Notes: a model not told the origin generated them from the sequence alone. DNA of 64,000 bases from Ziziphus jujuba (GCF_031755915.1 NC_083383.1:15985001-16049000); one strand, 5' to 3'; counted from the stretch's first letter, positions 35,201 through 49,707 are shown. Translations and numbers: made by a program.

Positions 35201-38200
35201 ATGCAGAGACGGAGTCCACCGAAGCACAGACACGATGGGACTTCGCCCCTGCCGCTTGGGATGGATTGGAGCCCTCCCCCTAAAAAATGGGTAATTCTTT
35301 TTTTTTTTTTTTTTTAATTTTCGCTATGCATTTCATTACCATTCACTGATAAACTCGTTTTACGAATTCATCACTTTTGGGTTTTTTTTTTTTTAAAATT
35401 TTCTCTAATTATTACTTCCTTGGGTCTTGTCGATCACTAACTCTGATTTAGTTGTTCTGGTAGTTTGGTCACACTTTGTGGGTCTCTGATCTTCTTGCTT
35501 AAACTTCATTTCTTTCTTTTTCTTTTTATTTGTTTTTTTTTTTTTTTCCAATTTGATAACATTTTTGGTTTTGTATGTAATCAATTAGTTGAAAAGGGGC
35601 TAATTATTTCATTTTGTGATTTTTGAAACTTAATTGGGGGTTCTCATCCTTGGTTCTAGCTTTTTCTTTCTGATTCAGATTCCACCCACATTAGTCTATC
35701 CCTTATTTATATTCGTTTTCTTGCTATTTCAAATAAAGCCTCCAGGCTAGTGAAGAAGGGTTCCTGCTGAAGTCACTGTTATAGCTTTTGTTCCAAGCTC
35801 CATGTTGGTACTTGTAGTTTCAAGATTTTAAAGAGCCTAAACTCATATAGGGATGTCATCAAATTGGTATACGATGGTGGAAAGTGTTGTGGTCAATATA
35901 GAACTGTTTTTGAAGGTGTTAAAAGCATAGAAGTTAATCATAATCTGCAGAGAGTTTGGAAAATTTTCTTAAGAATTATAAAGTTGTTGATTGCATTTAA
36001 CTAGCAATGGAGAAGGTTTAGTAGTTTCATCTTTTATTTTTATCATATTGTATGGACTTTTTCCAATGTCATTTATGTGATGCTGAGAATGTTCTGTATT
36101 TTCCATGCGAGCTTACTTCAACTAGAAATGTTGAAAGTGTTCTTTAGTTTCTATGTTAGCTTCACACAAAATTGCATTGTTCTTTTGGCCACTTTGTATT
36201 GAAAGCTTTTATCGCATTAAGATTCTTAAGAATACAATTTTGTAACGTAATGGTGTTAAGGGTTTTGTTGCTTAATTGTAGGAGAATGTTTTCTTCTCAC
36301 TGCATACCAATTTTTGAATACTGTATAAAATTATTTTTTAGGAAGGGCATGTAACCAACATGTTGGACAAGCTGAAGTTCTATGCGTTTGCAGATTGGAT
36401 GCAGCATTCTCCAAAACTCAAATAAGAAAATAATTATATTTCCGTTGTTAGACATGGCGGGCATGCTTTTGCATTAAGAGAGATTTGTCCATCCAAAAGT
36501 CTAAGTCTTTAGTTTTGTTTGCTTAGTCAATTGTAATCTTGTGATTGCCGAGATTTTGTTCTCTTTACGAGTTTGACTTCAGAATCTTTTTCTTATCCCA
36601 AAAGTGTGTAATATTTTTGCAGAATGGACCAGATACTGTTTGGCCACATGATCCTCGCACAGGATGGAGTTACTGTGTTACTATACCTTCCTGGGTTGTC
36701 CTTCCAAAATCAAGAGATTCAGATCCTGTAGTGGTACTCAAATTGAATGACTCTCCAGTGTTTATCTATGCCCAGGGTTAGATGTTGTTTATATCATCTT
36801 TTAGGATTTGATTTAATAATAGAGTAAATTCAGTTTGGGCTGTTACGTGATAAATGCAGTTTGGGCTGTTATGTTGATACTATTGCTTCAAAAAGCAATG
36901 TTACTTCTCCATACCACCATTAGTAATATATTGATAAGTAGGAGGAACCCTTATCATCTTTCAAAGTTGCCATGATTGTTTCTTTCTGTACATGATGACT
37001 GTCAATCTCCCACTCTTTGTTCTATGTGGGTAACTAAATTTATTAGCCTGTTTTTGGTTTTGAAAATTTCATGACACTGATATCAGGATCACTTTGACCA
37101 AAAATTGATTTTAAGGTGATTCTGTAATAGCATTAGGTATTCGTTTATGTGAAATTCATGGACCATAAGAATGCTTTAAAATGTGCAAAGAATCACATGT
37201 TATGCAATTTGAATATTTTTTATTTATTTATTTATTTATTTTTTTTATGATCTTAAGTTTGGTTAGTCTGGGTTATATTGCATTTCCATATTCTTGATGT
37301 TTTCCAGCTTGATCGATGTTGACATATGTCAATACGATCTGACATTATTACCTTGTGATATGTTGCTAGCTGTTCCAGAATGTAATAGGTACATTACTTA
37401 AAGGAATATCAAATTATATCCAGTTTTTTTTTCCCTACGGCCTTTTATACGAATAAAATGTTGTTAACTTATTATTAGTTAAAGAATTAAATATGGCAAA
37501 ATTCAAGCTGACTTGTCAATTTCGTCTTATTATCATATTGTAAATAGCCATGCCAGCCCTTTGTATATTCCTTTTTAACATTCTTAAGGAACAGTTCTAC
37601 AGGGTTCACGTTGGTTTACAATCACCAGAAGGAATTACAACAACACGCGGAGTATTAAGAAGATTCAATGATTTCTTAAAGTTGTTCACTGATGTATGTC
37701 TACCTTTTTATCATGTGCTTTGGTCAACTCAAACTTGATTCATATTAGTGTCATACCAGTTCATGACAACTAAATTGTCTTTGTACATTATATGAGGCGA
37801 ATCTTTCTTGATTTTCTCCTTCGACTTGCAGCTTGTAAGCGCATTCTTACATGTTTTAAACTTTCTGTTGCAGCTTAAAAAGGCATTTCCTAAGAAAAAT
37901 CTCCCACCAACTCCACCCAAGGGACTTTTGAGAATGAAAACCCGGGCTCTCTTGGAAGAGGTAGGTAATTATTGTTACTAACGTATATTTGTTGTCTTAT
38001 GAATACTTACTATACAATTCAAATTTGACCATGTTGCTTTCTTGAGTGTGTCATGCATATCTGTGTAATAAAGACCTTTTTTGTATAATTGAAGCGAATC
38101 TTTAGTTGCAATAATCACATGCACTAGAACACTAGATATGCATGCATTTTCAACTCTAATATTCTTAGAAAGGTTAGTGTTGTTGCAGAGGAGGTGCTCT

Positions 38201-41200
38201 TTGGAGGAGTGGATGACAAAGCTGCTGTCTGATATTGATATATCGAGAAGTGTTGCAGTGGCGTCTTTCCTTGAACTTGAAGCTGCTGCTAGGTCTTGTA
38301 TGTGACTTTTTAGTACATTAAATGCACTATAAACCTTTTTACTTTTTAGACAGAGGGGATGTCTAGGGGAATAGAAGTATTTTTTTATGAAGATTATAAC
38401 TTTTTTGATGTTGGTTCCCCAATTACTATACTTTCCCAGCTTTCCAAGATGAAAATCAACACACTTCAGAAGCAAATTCACTATTATCGCCAAATAATCC
38501 AAGCTTACCTACCATTATCGGTGGTTCATCAGTCTCTCTGGATAATGGAAGTGATACTGCTTATGAGACATCTGAGGTAGGGACTCCAAGGCTAGGAAGG
38601 GATGACAATTCTGAGATTGGAGTGGAAGATCTTACATTAGATGAGGACTTAACTGGTCGCATAGAGAAGCTTGTGAAGTATGGTATGTCCAACATTGATG
38701 AGGGACTGTTTATGGGACAGACTATTTTAGAGCAGTTAGAAGGCCTTCCTAAGAATAAAGTGCATGGCAGGCATGTCAACAATGCTACAGGGAAGAATAT
38801 ATATAATGGAAATGCTTCTAAAAGTTCATTTTTAGCTGGTAGTGTGATGGAACTTCTCTCTGAGTCGGAGCATAACAAATTAATTGGTCATGCTCGCAAG
38901 CTCTCAAATGAGAGTGTCGGAAGTGATGTAAGTTCCTTAAGAGGAAGTGAAATGTCCAATTATGGTATTCCAAATTCATCAGGCAATGGCTCTCTTGACC
39001 TTCTTGGAGTTGCTGAGGTTTCAAGCAGCATGGAAAGTCTTGGCAACTCATTGTTGCATACTTCAGGTGGTTCTCAGGTAGTCCTTCCATTGGATCAGCG
39101 CCCTAAAATGAACAGGGTTCTCTTGACCATGCAGCGAAGACTAGTAACAGCAAAAACTGATATGGAGGATCTTATAGCAAGATTAAATCAAGAAATTGCA
39201 GTAAAGGATTATCTTTCGACGAAGGTATTTCAAAATTTTTTATGTCAAACTTTGCACCTTTTGCTCCTCAATACTTTTGCGGGGCAACTAATTAAATTTT
39301 GACTTGTGTTTATCTTGCTTATAAGTGATGCATTCCAAGTTTCGTAAGGAATCTTTGTATAAATTTCTCATAAACTAGTTCTTTCATGCATTTTTTGCTG
39401 TCCTTGTTCTGAATGAATGACACCACTTTGTAACCTCTTAAATATACAATGGATGAAATGAGTGTAATATAGTATTAGTAGGCTCATATTGGTTGTATCT
39501 ATCACTACTCACTTCTTTTTTATTCATGTCTGGTTACATGTATTCCCCTTTCATGTCACCTTTGAAGAGATTATTGTTTCGTTAAAAATCTTTGGTAGCC
39601 TTTTTCTGAAAAAATTGTGTAGAATTTGGAAGGGGCATAATTCATATTTAACTTTTCATCTTAAGAAGAATCATCTATAATTTTATTTTGTTTAATGTTT
39701 TATATGTTGTTTTCTTTTCCTTTTTTTTTTTTTTTTTTTTTTTTTTTTGTTTGGGTGGGGGAGAAGAAGGGAGGGGGGCGGAAAGCTGTGTTTGGGAGGG
39801 CACATTGTTATACCATTTTACTTATGTTTAATTATTTTAGTGTTCGTTAATATCACTTGAATCTGTCAGCCTTTGTATCTTGGCCTTTTTGACCTTTTTG
39901 TCCCCGTTATGGAGAGTGCTTGGTGAATAAAAGGACCATCTTTAGTGTAGAATAATGAGTTGTGAAAAGTTCTATTAACTGGAAAGCCCTTTTCATTCAG
40001 AATATTTGAGATATATATATAGCGAAGGTCTGTTTTGAGTCTGAATGAGAAGCAATCTGATCAATGGGAGGATATTTAATAGAAGTAGAAATACAAAGCA
40101 CCATGGCTGAAGCTAGTAACTAGGGACCTGAATGACTTTTTTGGAAATGTTTGCCCCAGTGATATTATAGGTGTGAAGTTTTTATGGTGTATAAAATTCT
40201 TTAGGTCTTTTTGGAATGATAGAATGTGGCTATTTTGAGTGAATCACCTTAGTTGAAACACTGTCATGAAATTAGTTGGAAAGAGAATTGTTTTTAATGA
40301 TTAGTCCCAGTAGGGATGGATTAGGATGCACCTAGACCACTATGAACTCTGATTATAAATGTCAATTCAGAGGCTTGATATACTAGGAACTTTTATTGCT
40401 TCTTCTTCTTTTTCATTTTTTTTTTTTTTTTTTTTTTTGAAGCTAAAATATATATTGTGGCAACCAGAAGTCTATATTTGCAGTCTTTTAATATGAACCT
40501 TAGTGTCTGCTAGGCTGGTTTCAAGATACGCTTTAATAATTAGAATTTGTAGATGCATAACCTTGCATTTAAACTGCTGTGGATCCAAACAGACAATAGC
40601 TTGAAACTTAGTTATACTTTTTTTTTCCTTTTTCTTCCCCACGCCACCACACACCACCACCACCACCCCCCCACAAAAAAAAAAAAAACAAATTGGTATA
40701 AGTATTAGATATGACAGATGAATATTATGATTTCATAACCATAACAGACAGATTTTTTCAGGTCAAGGATTTGGAAGTGGAAGTTGAAACTGTTCGACAG
40801 AAAAGTAAAGAAAACCTTCAGCAAGCTATATTGGTTGAGAGAGAAAGATTTACTCAAATGCAGTGGGATATGGAAGAACTTCGTCGGAAATCTTTGGAAA
40901 TGGAGTTAAAATTAAAGTCCAAGTCTGAGAAGGTTCATAATGTTTTGTCTTATTTATCTTGCATTATCACTTCCCAAGATAAACTTAAATGATTCGAATA
41001 ATCATATATGATACCAGGAAGAGAAATCATATACAGAATCAATGATGAATTCAACCGTTGAGGAGAAAGACATGTTGCTGCAGGAATTAGATTCTTCAAA
41101 AGATCAGCTTGAGAATTTGTTGAGGCAATACGAAGAGCTAGAAGCAAAATCAAGAGCAGATCGAAAAGTCCTTGTTAAAGAAGTTAAATCTCTTCGAAAC

Positions 41201-43022
41201 TCCCAAACAAAATTGGAGCACGAGCTCGATAAATCACAGAAGGAAAAATTTGAAGCTGAGGTAGTTTGATGTTCTTCTAGATTAATTCTCCTTGTTTCTT
41301 TCTAAATCAAGTTGTGTATTTTCTACAGAAGTCAATATATTTTAGTAGCTTTGCTCTCTTTTATTGTCCCTGTTTGTTAAAATTATTGTAAAGTTATCAT
41401 AAAGCATCAAAAGCTTAAGTTGTTAAGAAGTAGGTCTAACTATGTGTATCAAACCAACACAATAGACAGGTAGTACTCACCCTCGTGTGTAGGCCCGTTC
41501 CAATAGTAAGACAGAAATTAGTTCTTACACAAAATAACATAAATGGGGTTGGCAGAATTTAAACACGAGTGATAGGATAATTTGGCTCTATATTAAAGTT
41601 GGAGCTGTTAACAAGCAGCCTCAACTATGTAGTTCAAGCCAAGCTATGTTTAAGTTAAGTCTTTCGTGTCTCTGTTTTCTCTCTCTTCCTTATGCCCTGT
41701 AAACATTATATACTCTTTGGTGAGCATAGTGGATTCAGAAGAAGAAAGGGAACCATAAATAGCGAACTTCCTGGATTTTTTCACTCTAAACGCTTCTAAA
41801 CACTAGATTATCATTCTGTCCAAAAGCTTAAAAGCGTTTGGAAGAATGCTTAATTCTTCATATCAAAATTTACGCAGAACACAGTAAGAGATAATGTACA
41901 GATGAATCTAGTGTAGAGTAAATAAAATAGAATAAGCCTTGATCTTTAAATTTGAATTTGAATGTTTTGTTTTGCTAGAAACTCCTCCAACAGGCAAAGC
42001 AAAATAGCAGCCAGGCTGAAACAGCTAGGAAAAAGCTGTTGCATGAATGCAAGCTTCTTCATCATGGGCTACAAGAATGCAATCTCAGTTTTCCTAGTGA
42101 AGACGAAGAGAAATCCATTTTCTATTCTTCCTCATTTGCTGATGCTTTAGATTTGTTGGCAACATCTGATGACCGAATTAGCCTCCTGCTTGCAGAGGTA
42201 CTCTTTTACTGTCCCTTTCATTTATCACCTATTTTAGTGGTACTTCCATTATTCAAACTTGTTTTCAGGTTTATTTGTAGTCAAAACTTGGAGCAATAGA
42301 AAAGAGAGATACCACCAATATGAGAAAGAATTATACGCCCTAGATGGATCTTTATGTGTTATAGGAACTTGCGATTATATTAATAAAAAAATATGTGTGG
42401 ATCTGCAATTATAATTAGTAACCATAAATGCGGAGGTGCAGATGGTGTGGAAATTTGGGATATATTATAAAAGAGAAGAAAAGTGAAAACAAGAGAAGAA
42501 AAGGCCTTAGATCCTTGAAGAATGTAATATATCATCAGTTTGCGGATTAAGCTTTGGATACTTGAAGGTTTGATGCGGACAAAATTTGCCTGCTTCTTAA
42601 TCCCATGCATTGACAAATATGGATCTTTGTTCCTTATTAGCTTCTCACCAGTGTATAATTGGTTTGCCATCATTTCAAAATCTGTATTTATGATTGACAC
42701 AGCTTTGTGCTATCAATTCAATTTTTCGTTTGCATGCTCGTTTCTCTTTGTATTCTCTATGACAAACGTTGCTCTTAATATGAACCAGGCTGAGCTCTTG
42801 GCTCAAGATAATGGAGCAGCGACTTCTGACCTTGAAGAAGGCTGTGACATGGTCAATGATGCAATCAGAGCTGACGACGAGTTGAGGAAGGTGCTAGCCG
42901 ATATCATAGTTGACAATGCTAGGTTAAGAAAACAGGTGAACTCTGTCATACGTCATGCTCTTCAAACAGACATGTCTAATAAAGATGAGGAGGCCTTCCC
43001 AAGGAAAAATTGTACTAAATGA
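35201..43022 (+). CDS. EREL1: PX-domain protein, EREX/EREL1-like (putative Rab5 effector)
   Basis: Ten exons: 35201-35290, 36623-36733, 37595-37693, 37874-37960, 38189-38297, 38440-39224, 40762-40932, 41018-41260, 41979-42197, 42789-43022. All join in frame through GT-AG introns and give 715 residues. The N-terminus ([19 protein letters not shown]) and the block [20 protein letters not shown] are hallmarks of the plant EREX/EREL family. The PX domain spans about residues 45-165 and keeps the PI3P-binding RRFND core (89-93) and the proline loop LPPTPPKG (110-117). Residues about 390-640 are heptad-rich coiled coil. In Arabidopsis, EREX binds canonical Rab5 GTPases and PI3P on endosomes and acts in storage-protein trafficking to vacuoles; EREL1 and EREL2 are its paralogues. 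The first exon fits EREL1 best, but I assign the paralogue from memory. The exon 7 donor (AAG|GTTCAT) is weak. Introns 1 and 6 exceed 1.3 kb. Confidence 0.95.
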
Positions 43023-43271
43023 GGCCTTGGAAAGAGGAAACAGGGATGAATCTAGTTTTTTTCAGTATGGTTGGGACCCTTTTGTTATCCAAACGATTCT
43101 GGTCTTGATCATCTTCTGTTTCACAATGTAGATCTCACTAAACAAAAAAAGCTACTTGTAAGTGATTGGTACATGCATACACGAAGTCTTCAGAAAATCT
43201 GCCATTTATAACCTGGTGTATTTCTCGTTATCATTTACATAAATAATGGGAAGATATAAGAGAAAGGAAGT

Positions 43272-43277
43272 AATAAA
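43272..43277 (+). terminator. Putative poly(A) signal of the PX gene
   Basis: AATAAA about 250 bases after the stop codon at 43022, with a T-rich region downstream. Confidence 0.4.
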
Positions 43278-43299
43278 ATTGAATACCAGTGTGATCGAC

Positions 43300-44836
43300 T
43301 TTTGCATTCATTTATGTGAATGTTTGATCTTCTCATGGTCTAAGAAATCAAAAAGTATTTTGTTTACCAAAAAATAAAAAAGAAGTCAAAAAGTATTTTG
43401 CTCGACTTTTCAAATCGATCTTGTATTCCATATCATCTCCCGGCTTCAATCACTCAGGAATTTTGTGTTTGGCATGTGTTTAATCATTATAATCATATCT
43501 AGTTATCTACTACCTTTAAAATTTGCCTTTGCATTTATTTGTTCTTCTAACATTTAAAAAATTAACAATACATGTTTAGAATTTTTAGAAATTTTTAAAT
43601 TTTCCATCTACTAAACAATTTAATATGTTACTTTAGATTGACAATTCACGCTTAAAATTGACACATATATAACAAAAAAATAAAAAATAAATAAAAAAAG
43701 CTGGAAAAGCAAAAACAGAAACATCCGAACTTGATTAATAGATCTTCCATTAAGACATCCATTAGAGACGTAGATGACGTTGAATCAAAAAGTGACTGCA
43801 ATGATGGGGAAAGACAATCACTTGAAATAGGTAAATGATGTTGATAATTTAAAAACCAATTTAATGAAATTAGGCCAAATTTCAAGTGAATGATGCCTGC
43901 CCATCTCCAAATTACCATGGGGAAATACCCCAAGAAAACATATTTTACCAATAATGAGACCCTAAATTATTTTTGACCATTTAACCAATCTCTAGAAAAA
44001 AATAAAGTAACAAAAAGAAAAAAAATAGTGTTTGTTCTTTGTTCAAAACTGTCAATTTTCATAAATGGCCTACACTGATATAAGATCCCACATAAATAAA
44101 GATTACAACAAATGAGCCTTGAAAACCAAGAACTCCCCAGTAAACCTAAAGGAATTGACTCATAAGCCAGAATAAAGTAATCGGAAGCTTTGAAATATAT
44201 ATATATATATATATATATATCATGGCTCGTTTGCTCAAGCATCATTTCTTCGGCAAGTCAGCCCAAGCACTCACAACTCAAACGTATCTGCAGGTATGGA
44301 TAAAAGAGATTATATGTAGTAGAATTGGTTCAATCATGTGAATCAAAGCAACCAATCTGGCAATATTTAGTGTCAGCAAACTAATTAGTCGCAGGCAAAA
44401 ATGTTTTGGATTTCTAATTGAACTTTGGATTTCTAATTGAACCCGGAAAAATACTACAAATGTTATTGAGATTGTGTGATCAAGGTGAAAGATTTTATGA
44501 CAAGTCGACAATATGGAAGTCAAAACAAACATATCAGCTAGTCACTTTCTACTCATTTATTATACAGAGAAATCTAGTCATTATCCCACATGATGTGGAA
44601 ATATACGCGCATCTAATTAATAGCTTTAAATAATTGTGAAAAGTTGCGTGATTGAGAACTCCGTTGAGAACAAATTTCCAATCCTGCTTTGAAAACAATG
44701 GGAAATTGAAGATTTCCAAGTACGGCAACTAACTCGAGTCTCATCGAAAATAAGGCCAAAGATCTAGCATGCATTGAATTATTCTACCTAAATATAATTT
44801 GCTTTCCAAAATAAATAATAAAAATAAAGGTCTACC
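43300..44836. other. Intergenic space between convergent genes
   Basis: Separates the 3' ends of the PX gene (+) and the APT gene (-). AT-rich, with an AT microsatellite at 44196-44220. No gene or strong terminator structure seen. Confidence 0.6.
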
Positions 44837-47800
44837 TCAACAACAATTATCTATTCCGCGGGGCTCCACAAGAATATAGATTGGCTTTCCATTAAGCCTG
44901 CACTGTCCCTGAAAGGTAAAGCAATTGCCAAAGACCAGGTTGAAAGCATTGCACTAAACGAGTAAGGATATAAACAAATGCTAAAAGAAAATTGCATCAT
45001 TTTCCACAAGAAAGAAGTACTCCTTGCATAACACAATAATTTTCTCCAAAAATAATCCTCATCTTTAAGTATTTCTCTTCTGGCATAGATACAGACGGAT
45101 ACAGCATTTTTTGGGTGTGTCACTCTTTCACACAGAGTCCAAGTTTTAAAGTTTTGGGTGAGTCACTTTCACGGCTTCCATTAAGCTGTTGGAATCAAGT
45201 TACTTGTTTTATGCAGTAGGGCAGCCCATCACATTCAACCTTACCGGGCACCTCAAAAGTATTCAATATTACAAATTATAGTTGCACAGTTTCCAATTTA
45301 CTATCTCTAATACAACAAGCTCACATGTTATGATTATGAATTATCCCAGTCATATTGGTTTATAAGCAACACAGGATATCTTATTGTTGCATTATAAAAA
45401 CGTCAAGAAGCATTCAACCATGTGGTAAGATCAACATGTAAGTTGACATAGAAAAAAAATAAATAAATAATTACAATGGTTTGAGCATTACCTTAACCTC
45501 GGGCAACCCAATAACACATGCACATTCAACCACTTCTGCCCCCACACGTTCTAGGGGAAAAAATGTATTACATATATTAACTTCAAGCATGCTAAAGAAC
45601 CAGTTGAACAGAGAACAATAAACAGAAATATTAAGGCTCAGGGAAAACCACTCACCTAGAAGTCTTATCGCAGCGGAGAAGGTCCCACCTGTTGCTATCA
45701 AATCATCAATTACCAATGCACGCTCCCCAGGCTGAACAGCACCAATATGCATCTCCAAACAATCAGTTCCATACTCCAGTTCATATGCTTCTGAAATAAC
45801 TTTGCCTACATGTGCAGCATATGAAACACACAAAACACATAAAGGTCATACAAGAAAGAAAACTTACTAAATGCAAGCACAAGAATATGCAACAAATAAA
45901 ATGGTACCAAGAGGAGGTAGTTAGTTTCAATAAACCAAACTCACCAACCAATAAAGCACATATGCCCCTTGCATGTGTACCTAACATGATCTTTTCAAAC
46001 TAACGTTTGGCTAGTCAAATGATTTGAGTACACAACAAAATTTGTGCCTAGGCATTGTTTCTTGGTCTGCTCTTTAGCATTGCAAATAAAAGATGCACAA
46101 CAAAATCAACAAGAATGCATATTTATGATTAACCTTGTTTTTATGCATTGTTTAATTTTTCTGTCTGCTAAAATTTCTCTGAAATTAATGGAGTTGATTC
46201 AAATAAACTGACACTTCCTAATGCCAAAAATGAAACTGCTAAATATGGCAAAGGGTCATAAAGGGAAGATCTTTATCAAGATGTATACAGAACGGTAAAA
46301 CCGTATTCATTCACCCGAAGACACAGAAAATTTCAAATATGAGACATAGCTGAGCTTCAAACCAAAATCCCCACTCTAAGACATCTATAACTTACAATTC
46401 TCAATATATCAATTCTATGGAAAGAAACCCAAAGAAAGCCGCATTTTAAAGGTAAAATTATAGATAAGTTCATCCAATAACTATAATACACTTCAAAAGC
46501 CCACACAATAATCTCAATAATTGTATCCAAACAACCCCTTTCTTGATGCTTCAATCATTCTTCTTCTTCATACAGAATTTACTAAAATAGAGCAAAATAA
46601 ATTGATTAGATAGGACCACGAGCATAAAATAACAATTCACCTCTCCATTTAACAAATAATGCAAACTATAGTTTAGAAGCACTATTCTAATTGGAGTCAA
46701 TATATAACAGGCATACCTGGCAACTTCCTAGGTTTACTTAGAGGAACAAACTTGGCACCAATAGCTAAGGCAATCGAAGGACCAAACATGAATCCTCTAG
46801 CTTCAACCCCTACATATCATCCACTAGCATAAGAAGTATGCAAAAAACCAAAAAAGAACCAATATCAGGAATTCCAATCATTGTCACTATCATGCTACTG
46901 TTGAATTTCAGCATATTCAATCCGATTATAAACAGCAGAAATTAATGAGTTTAAGCCCCACAAATGAGACAACACCAACATGACAAATTTTGAAGTCACT
47001 TTCTTAAATGATATTCATAATGTCTTTTATTCATTGTGTGGGTGACATTATTCAAGACCACCAATTTTAGTTAAACATCGACATCAATTTCCACCACTCC
47101 TCACATTTAATGTTGCAACAAGCAAAACATATTGGAAGAATAAACTCCGAAAGCTTTCAACATGATTACCCATGTCGGAGGGAAAATTTTATCAATTAGG
47201 CTGCTTTTTTTTTTTTTTTTTTTCCCACACTAAGCGTTCAGCATGGTATATAGAGAACCAAACACCAGAGAGGGTAAAAAGTACAGAATCTTTGAAGAAT
47301 GTCAGAAACCCATATCGACTGAAGAAATTTTAGAAATTTACTATTAATTTTTTGTTTGAATCACTTCGAACACGGCAGCAAGACAAATCGAAGAAAACAG
47401 AGTCTCTCTCAATTTAATTTTCTGAAATTGTTTGAAGTACTAAGAAAAGCTTATTATAATTAATCACAAAGTAGGGTCAAATAATAATATAAAAAGACCA
47501 AATATTCCCAAGGAGTCCACAACTTCAATGACAAATACTGGCATAATGCAGATGCTAAAATCCTATTGCAAAAACAAACTAATAACATAATTATTTTTTT
47601 TTGTTTAATTTTCTGCATATAGAAAATTTATATCTTCCATTGGGAAAAAAAGTAAAATAAATTGGAAGAAACTAATTGAATAGAAAAGTGGGAATATACG
47701 GACCAAACTGTTAAAAATTATAATATAAATTAAAAAATAAAAAATAAAGAACTCCAAGTACACCACATCCAGACAAGCCTTAAAAGACACGTATATTTTA

Positions 47801-48538
47801 TTATTCAAGACCGTAAACATCTTACAAAATATTGATATTAGAAAATATAAAAACCAACCTAATCACGCTTACAGAAAAGCCCAAAGATACATTTAAAAAT
47901 ATATATAAAAACAAACAAACAAAAAAAAGGGTAGAGAAGGAAGATAAAGAAGAATCTTTTCTAATCTTTTCTTACTCCTTATTAGAGAAAAACAATAAGA
48001 AATCCCATACCCACATTTCAATCTAAAAAACATATAAAATTAGATATTAATAATGATAATGATGACAATAAGAAAGTGGTGGGTGGTGTACCAGCAACAA
48101 CAGAGATATCCATGTCTCTGTAGCGATCAACAAAAATATCGACCGTATCTTTAAATGCCTTGGGATCCAGCAACAACGTCGTTATATCTTGAAACATTAT
48201 TCCTGCAACCAAACCCATTCACATGTTCGATGAAAGTTCCCAGAGAATCCAACAACAACAACATAATAAAAACCTCCATACAAAAAACACTGCCACCACC
48301 AACAACAACAACAACAACACGCACAGAGACAAAGATTAATATTAACAATAATAACAATAAAATAAACCATTAAAAATACAAAAACGAAAAACATAAAACA
48401 AAAATGAAAGAGAGAGAGAGAGAGAGAGAGAGAAAGATAATAAAAACCTTGTTTAGGAAAGTGAGGAACGACCCTAATGGCTTCAGAAATGGCCTCTAGC
48501 CTTGGGTCTCCTCTGAGTCCATTCTCTGCTGCAAACAT
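44837..48538 (-). CDS. APT5: Adenine phosphoribosyltransferase (APT4/APT5-like)
   Basis: Six exons on the minus strand: 48538-48448, 48202-48092, 46809-46717, 45805-45656, 45550-45492, 44908-44837. They join in frame through GT-AG introns into 191 residues, normal for the family. The enzyme converts adenine and PRPP to AMP and pyrophosphate; in plants APTs also convert cytokinin bases to nucleotides. Visible motifs: [22 protein letters not shown], and the PRPP-binding loop [11 protein letters not shown] in exon 4. The N-terminus ([14 protein letters not shown]) and the late GQCRLNGKP segment match Arabidopsis APT4/APT5 better than APT1 or APT3. I chose the ATG at 48538; the frame is open further upstream only to a GTG. 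The protein has no transit peptide, so it is probably cytosolic. Exact paralogue number is a guess from N-terminal similarity. Confidence 0.96.
48411..48434 (-). repeat. (GA)n microsatellite in APT intron 1
   Basis: GAGA run on the + strand (CT on the coding strand), just after the exon 1 donor at 48447, contributing a pyrimidine-rich intron. Confidence 0.85.
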
Positions 48539-48639
48539 TTCAAATTCCCCCACTCTTCTTGGCCTTTTGCTTTTCTTTCTTTTTTTTCCCCCCCTTTTTT
48601 TTCTCTCTTTTTATTCTTCAATGGCTTTCCAAAGATTTT

Positions 48640-48647
48640 TCTCTCTT

Positions 48648-48684
<37 letters not shown>

Positions 48685-48835
48685 TTATCTTTCTTGGCTT
48701 CCTTTTTATGACAGTTTTTTTTTTACCTCCTAAACTCACCTCTTAAAGAAATAAACAAACAAATAAATTCTGAGACTCTCTCTCTCTCTCTCTCTCTTCC
48801 TCCCTCTCTCTCTCTCTCTCTCTCTCTCGTTCTCC
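48640..48835 (-). promoter_or_regulatory. Two long (CT)n/(GA)n tracts upstream of the APT start codon
   Basis: CT repeats at about 48650-48681 and 48776-48830 (GA-rich when read on the APT strand), 100-290 bases upstream of the ATG, so within the 5' UTR or core promoter. Confidence 0.5.
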
Positions 48836-49699
48836 TCTGTGGGAGTGTTTGGTTTTGTTTTGCTCATTTATTATGTTTGCCAAACCCATAGCACTTTCGA
48901 AGATACGTATACGGGAACCTTCTTCACCACGCATTCTTTCTTCATCTGTGCTTCACGCTCCATCTCATTCATCTTCTTCCCTTTTTTCAATTTTCACTCT
49001 TCTTTTTCTTTAATATATATATATATATATATTAGCTTCCGGTCTTTTTATTCTATAATATTAGTTTAGATTTCTTCGGGCAATATTTATACATATAATA
49101 CGACAAAAATTTATTATCATTATTATTATTTTTTATAGTTTTGTATTGACGGCATCAAAATAGATTGAGACAGGAACAATATAGATTGAGACGGGTGTCA
49201 ACACGCGCCTGTGGTTGAGAGTGGAAATTGAGAGGGAAGATTCTGACTTCTGGATGTTTTTCACTGTTCAGTATATCTAAGCTTTGTAAACCTAGGTTTT
49301 CCAATCAGCAAAAAGAAAATGATTCTCTGCTCCGCAATCTACTTTAGCAATATGATCTTGGCCCTTCCATGTTAGGTCGATCAGTCATCATAGGTTTGAT
49401 CAGCCTTCTGCATGGCCTCTGAAAATCAGGACGTAAGATAATACCGTAAGCAAAAACGGCATTTATAGATTTTACCCAACTTCCGTACTTTTTTTAGAAT
49501 AACGAGGTGGGGGCAAATAAGTCAATTTATAGAAATTGACGGCTATTGATTGACAGAGAATCAAGTAGCATCAGATTTTGCAGATTTGGAAGTGGTCCCC
49601 AGTTAGTGGTCCTAACAACTTCAAAACAAAAAACACAGGGTGACGTGGAATTGCCATGAAGGCGATCATAAAAAGGTCATCAGCCAATCAGATGGGTAC

Positions 49700-49707
49700 C
49701 ACGTGGC
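49700..49707. promoter_or_regulatory. G-box/ABRE-like site
   Basis: CACGTGGC, a perfect G-box core with the ABRE flank, about 1.16 kb upstream of the APT ATG. Functional relevance is inferred only from sequence and position. Confidence 0.3.

Noticed and set aside
37978..38502. 174-residue minus-strand open frame over PX-gene exons 5 and 6
   Set aside because: It is antisense to well-supported exons and introns and has no domain.
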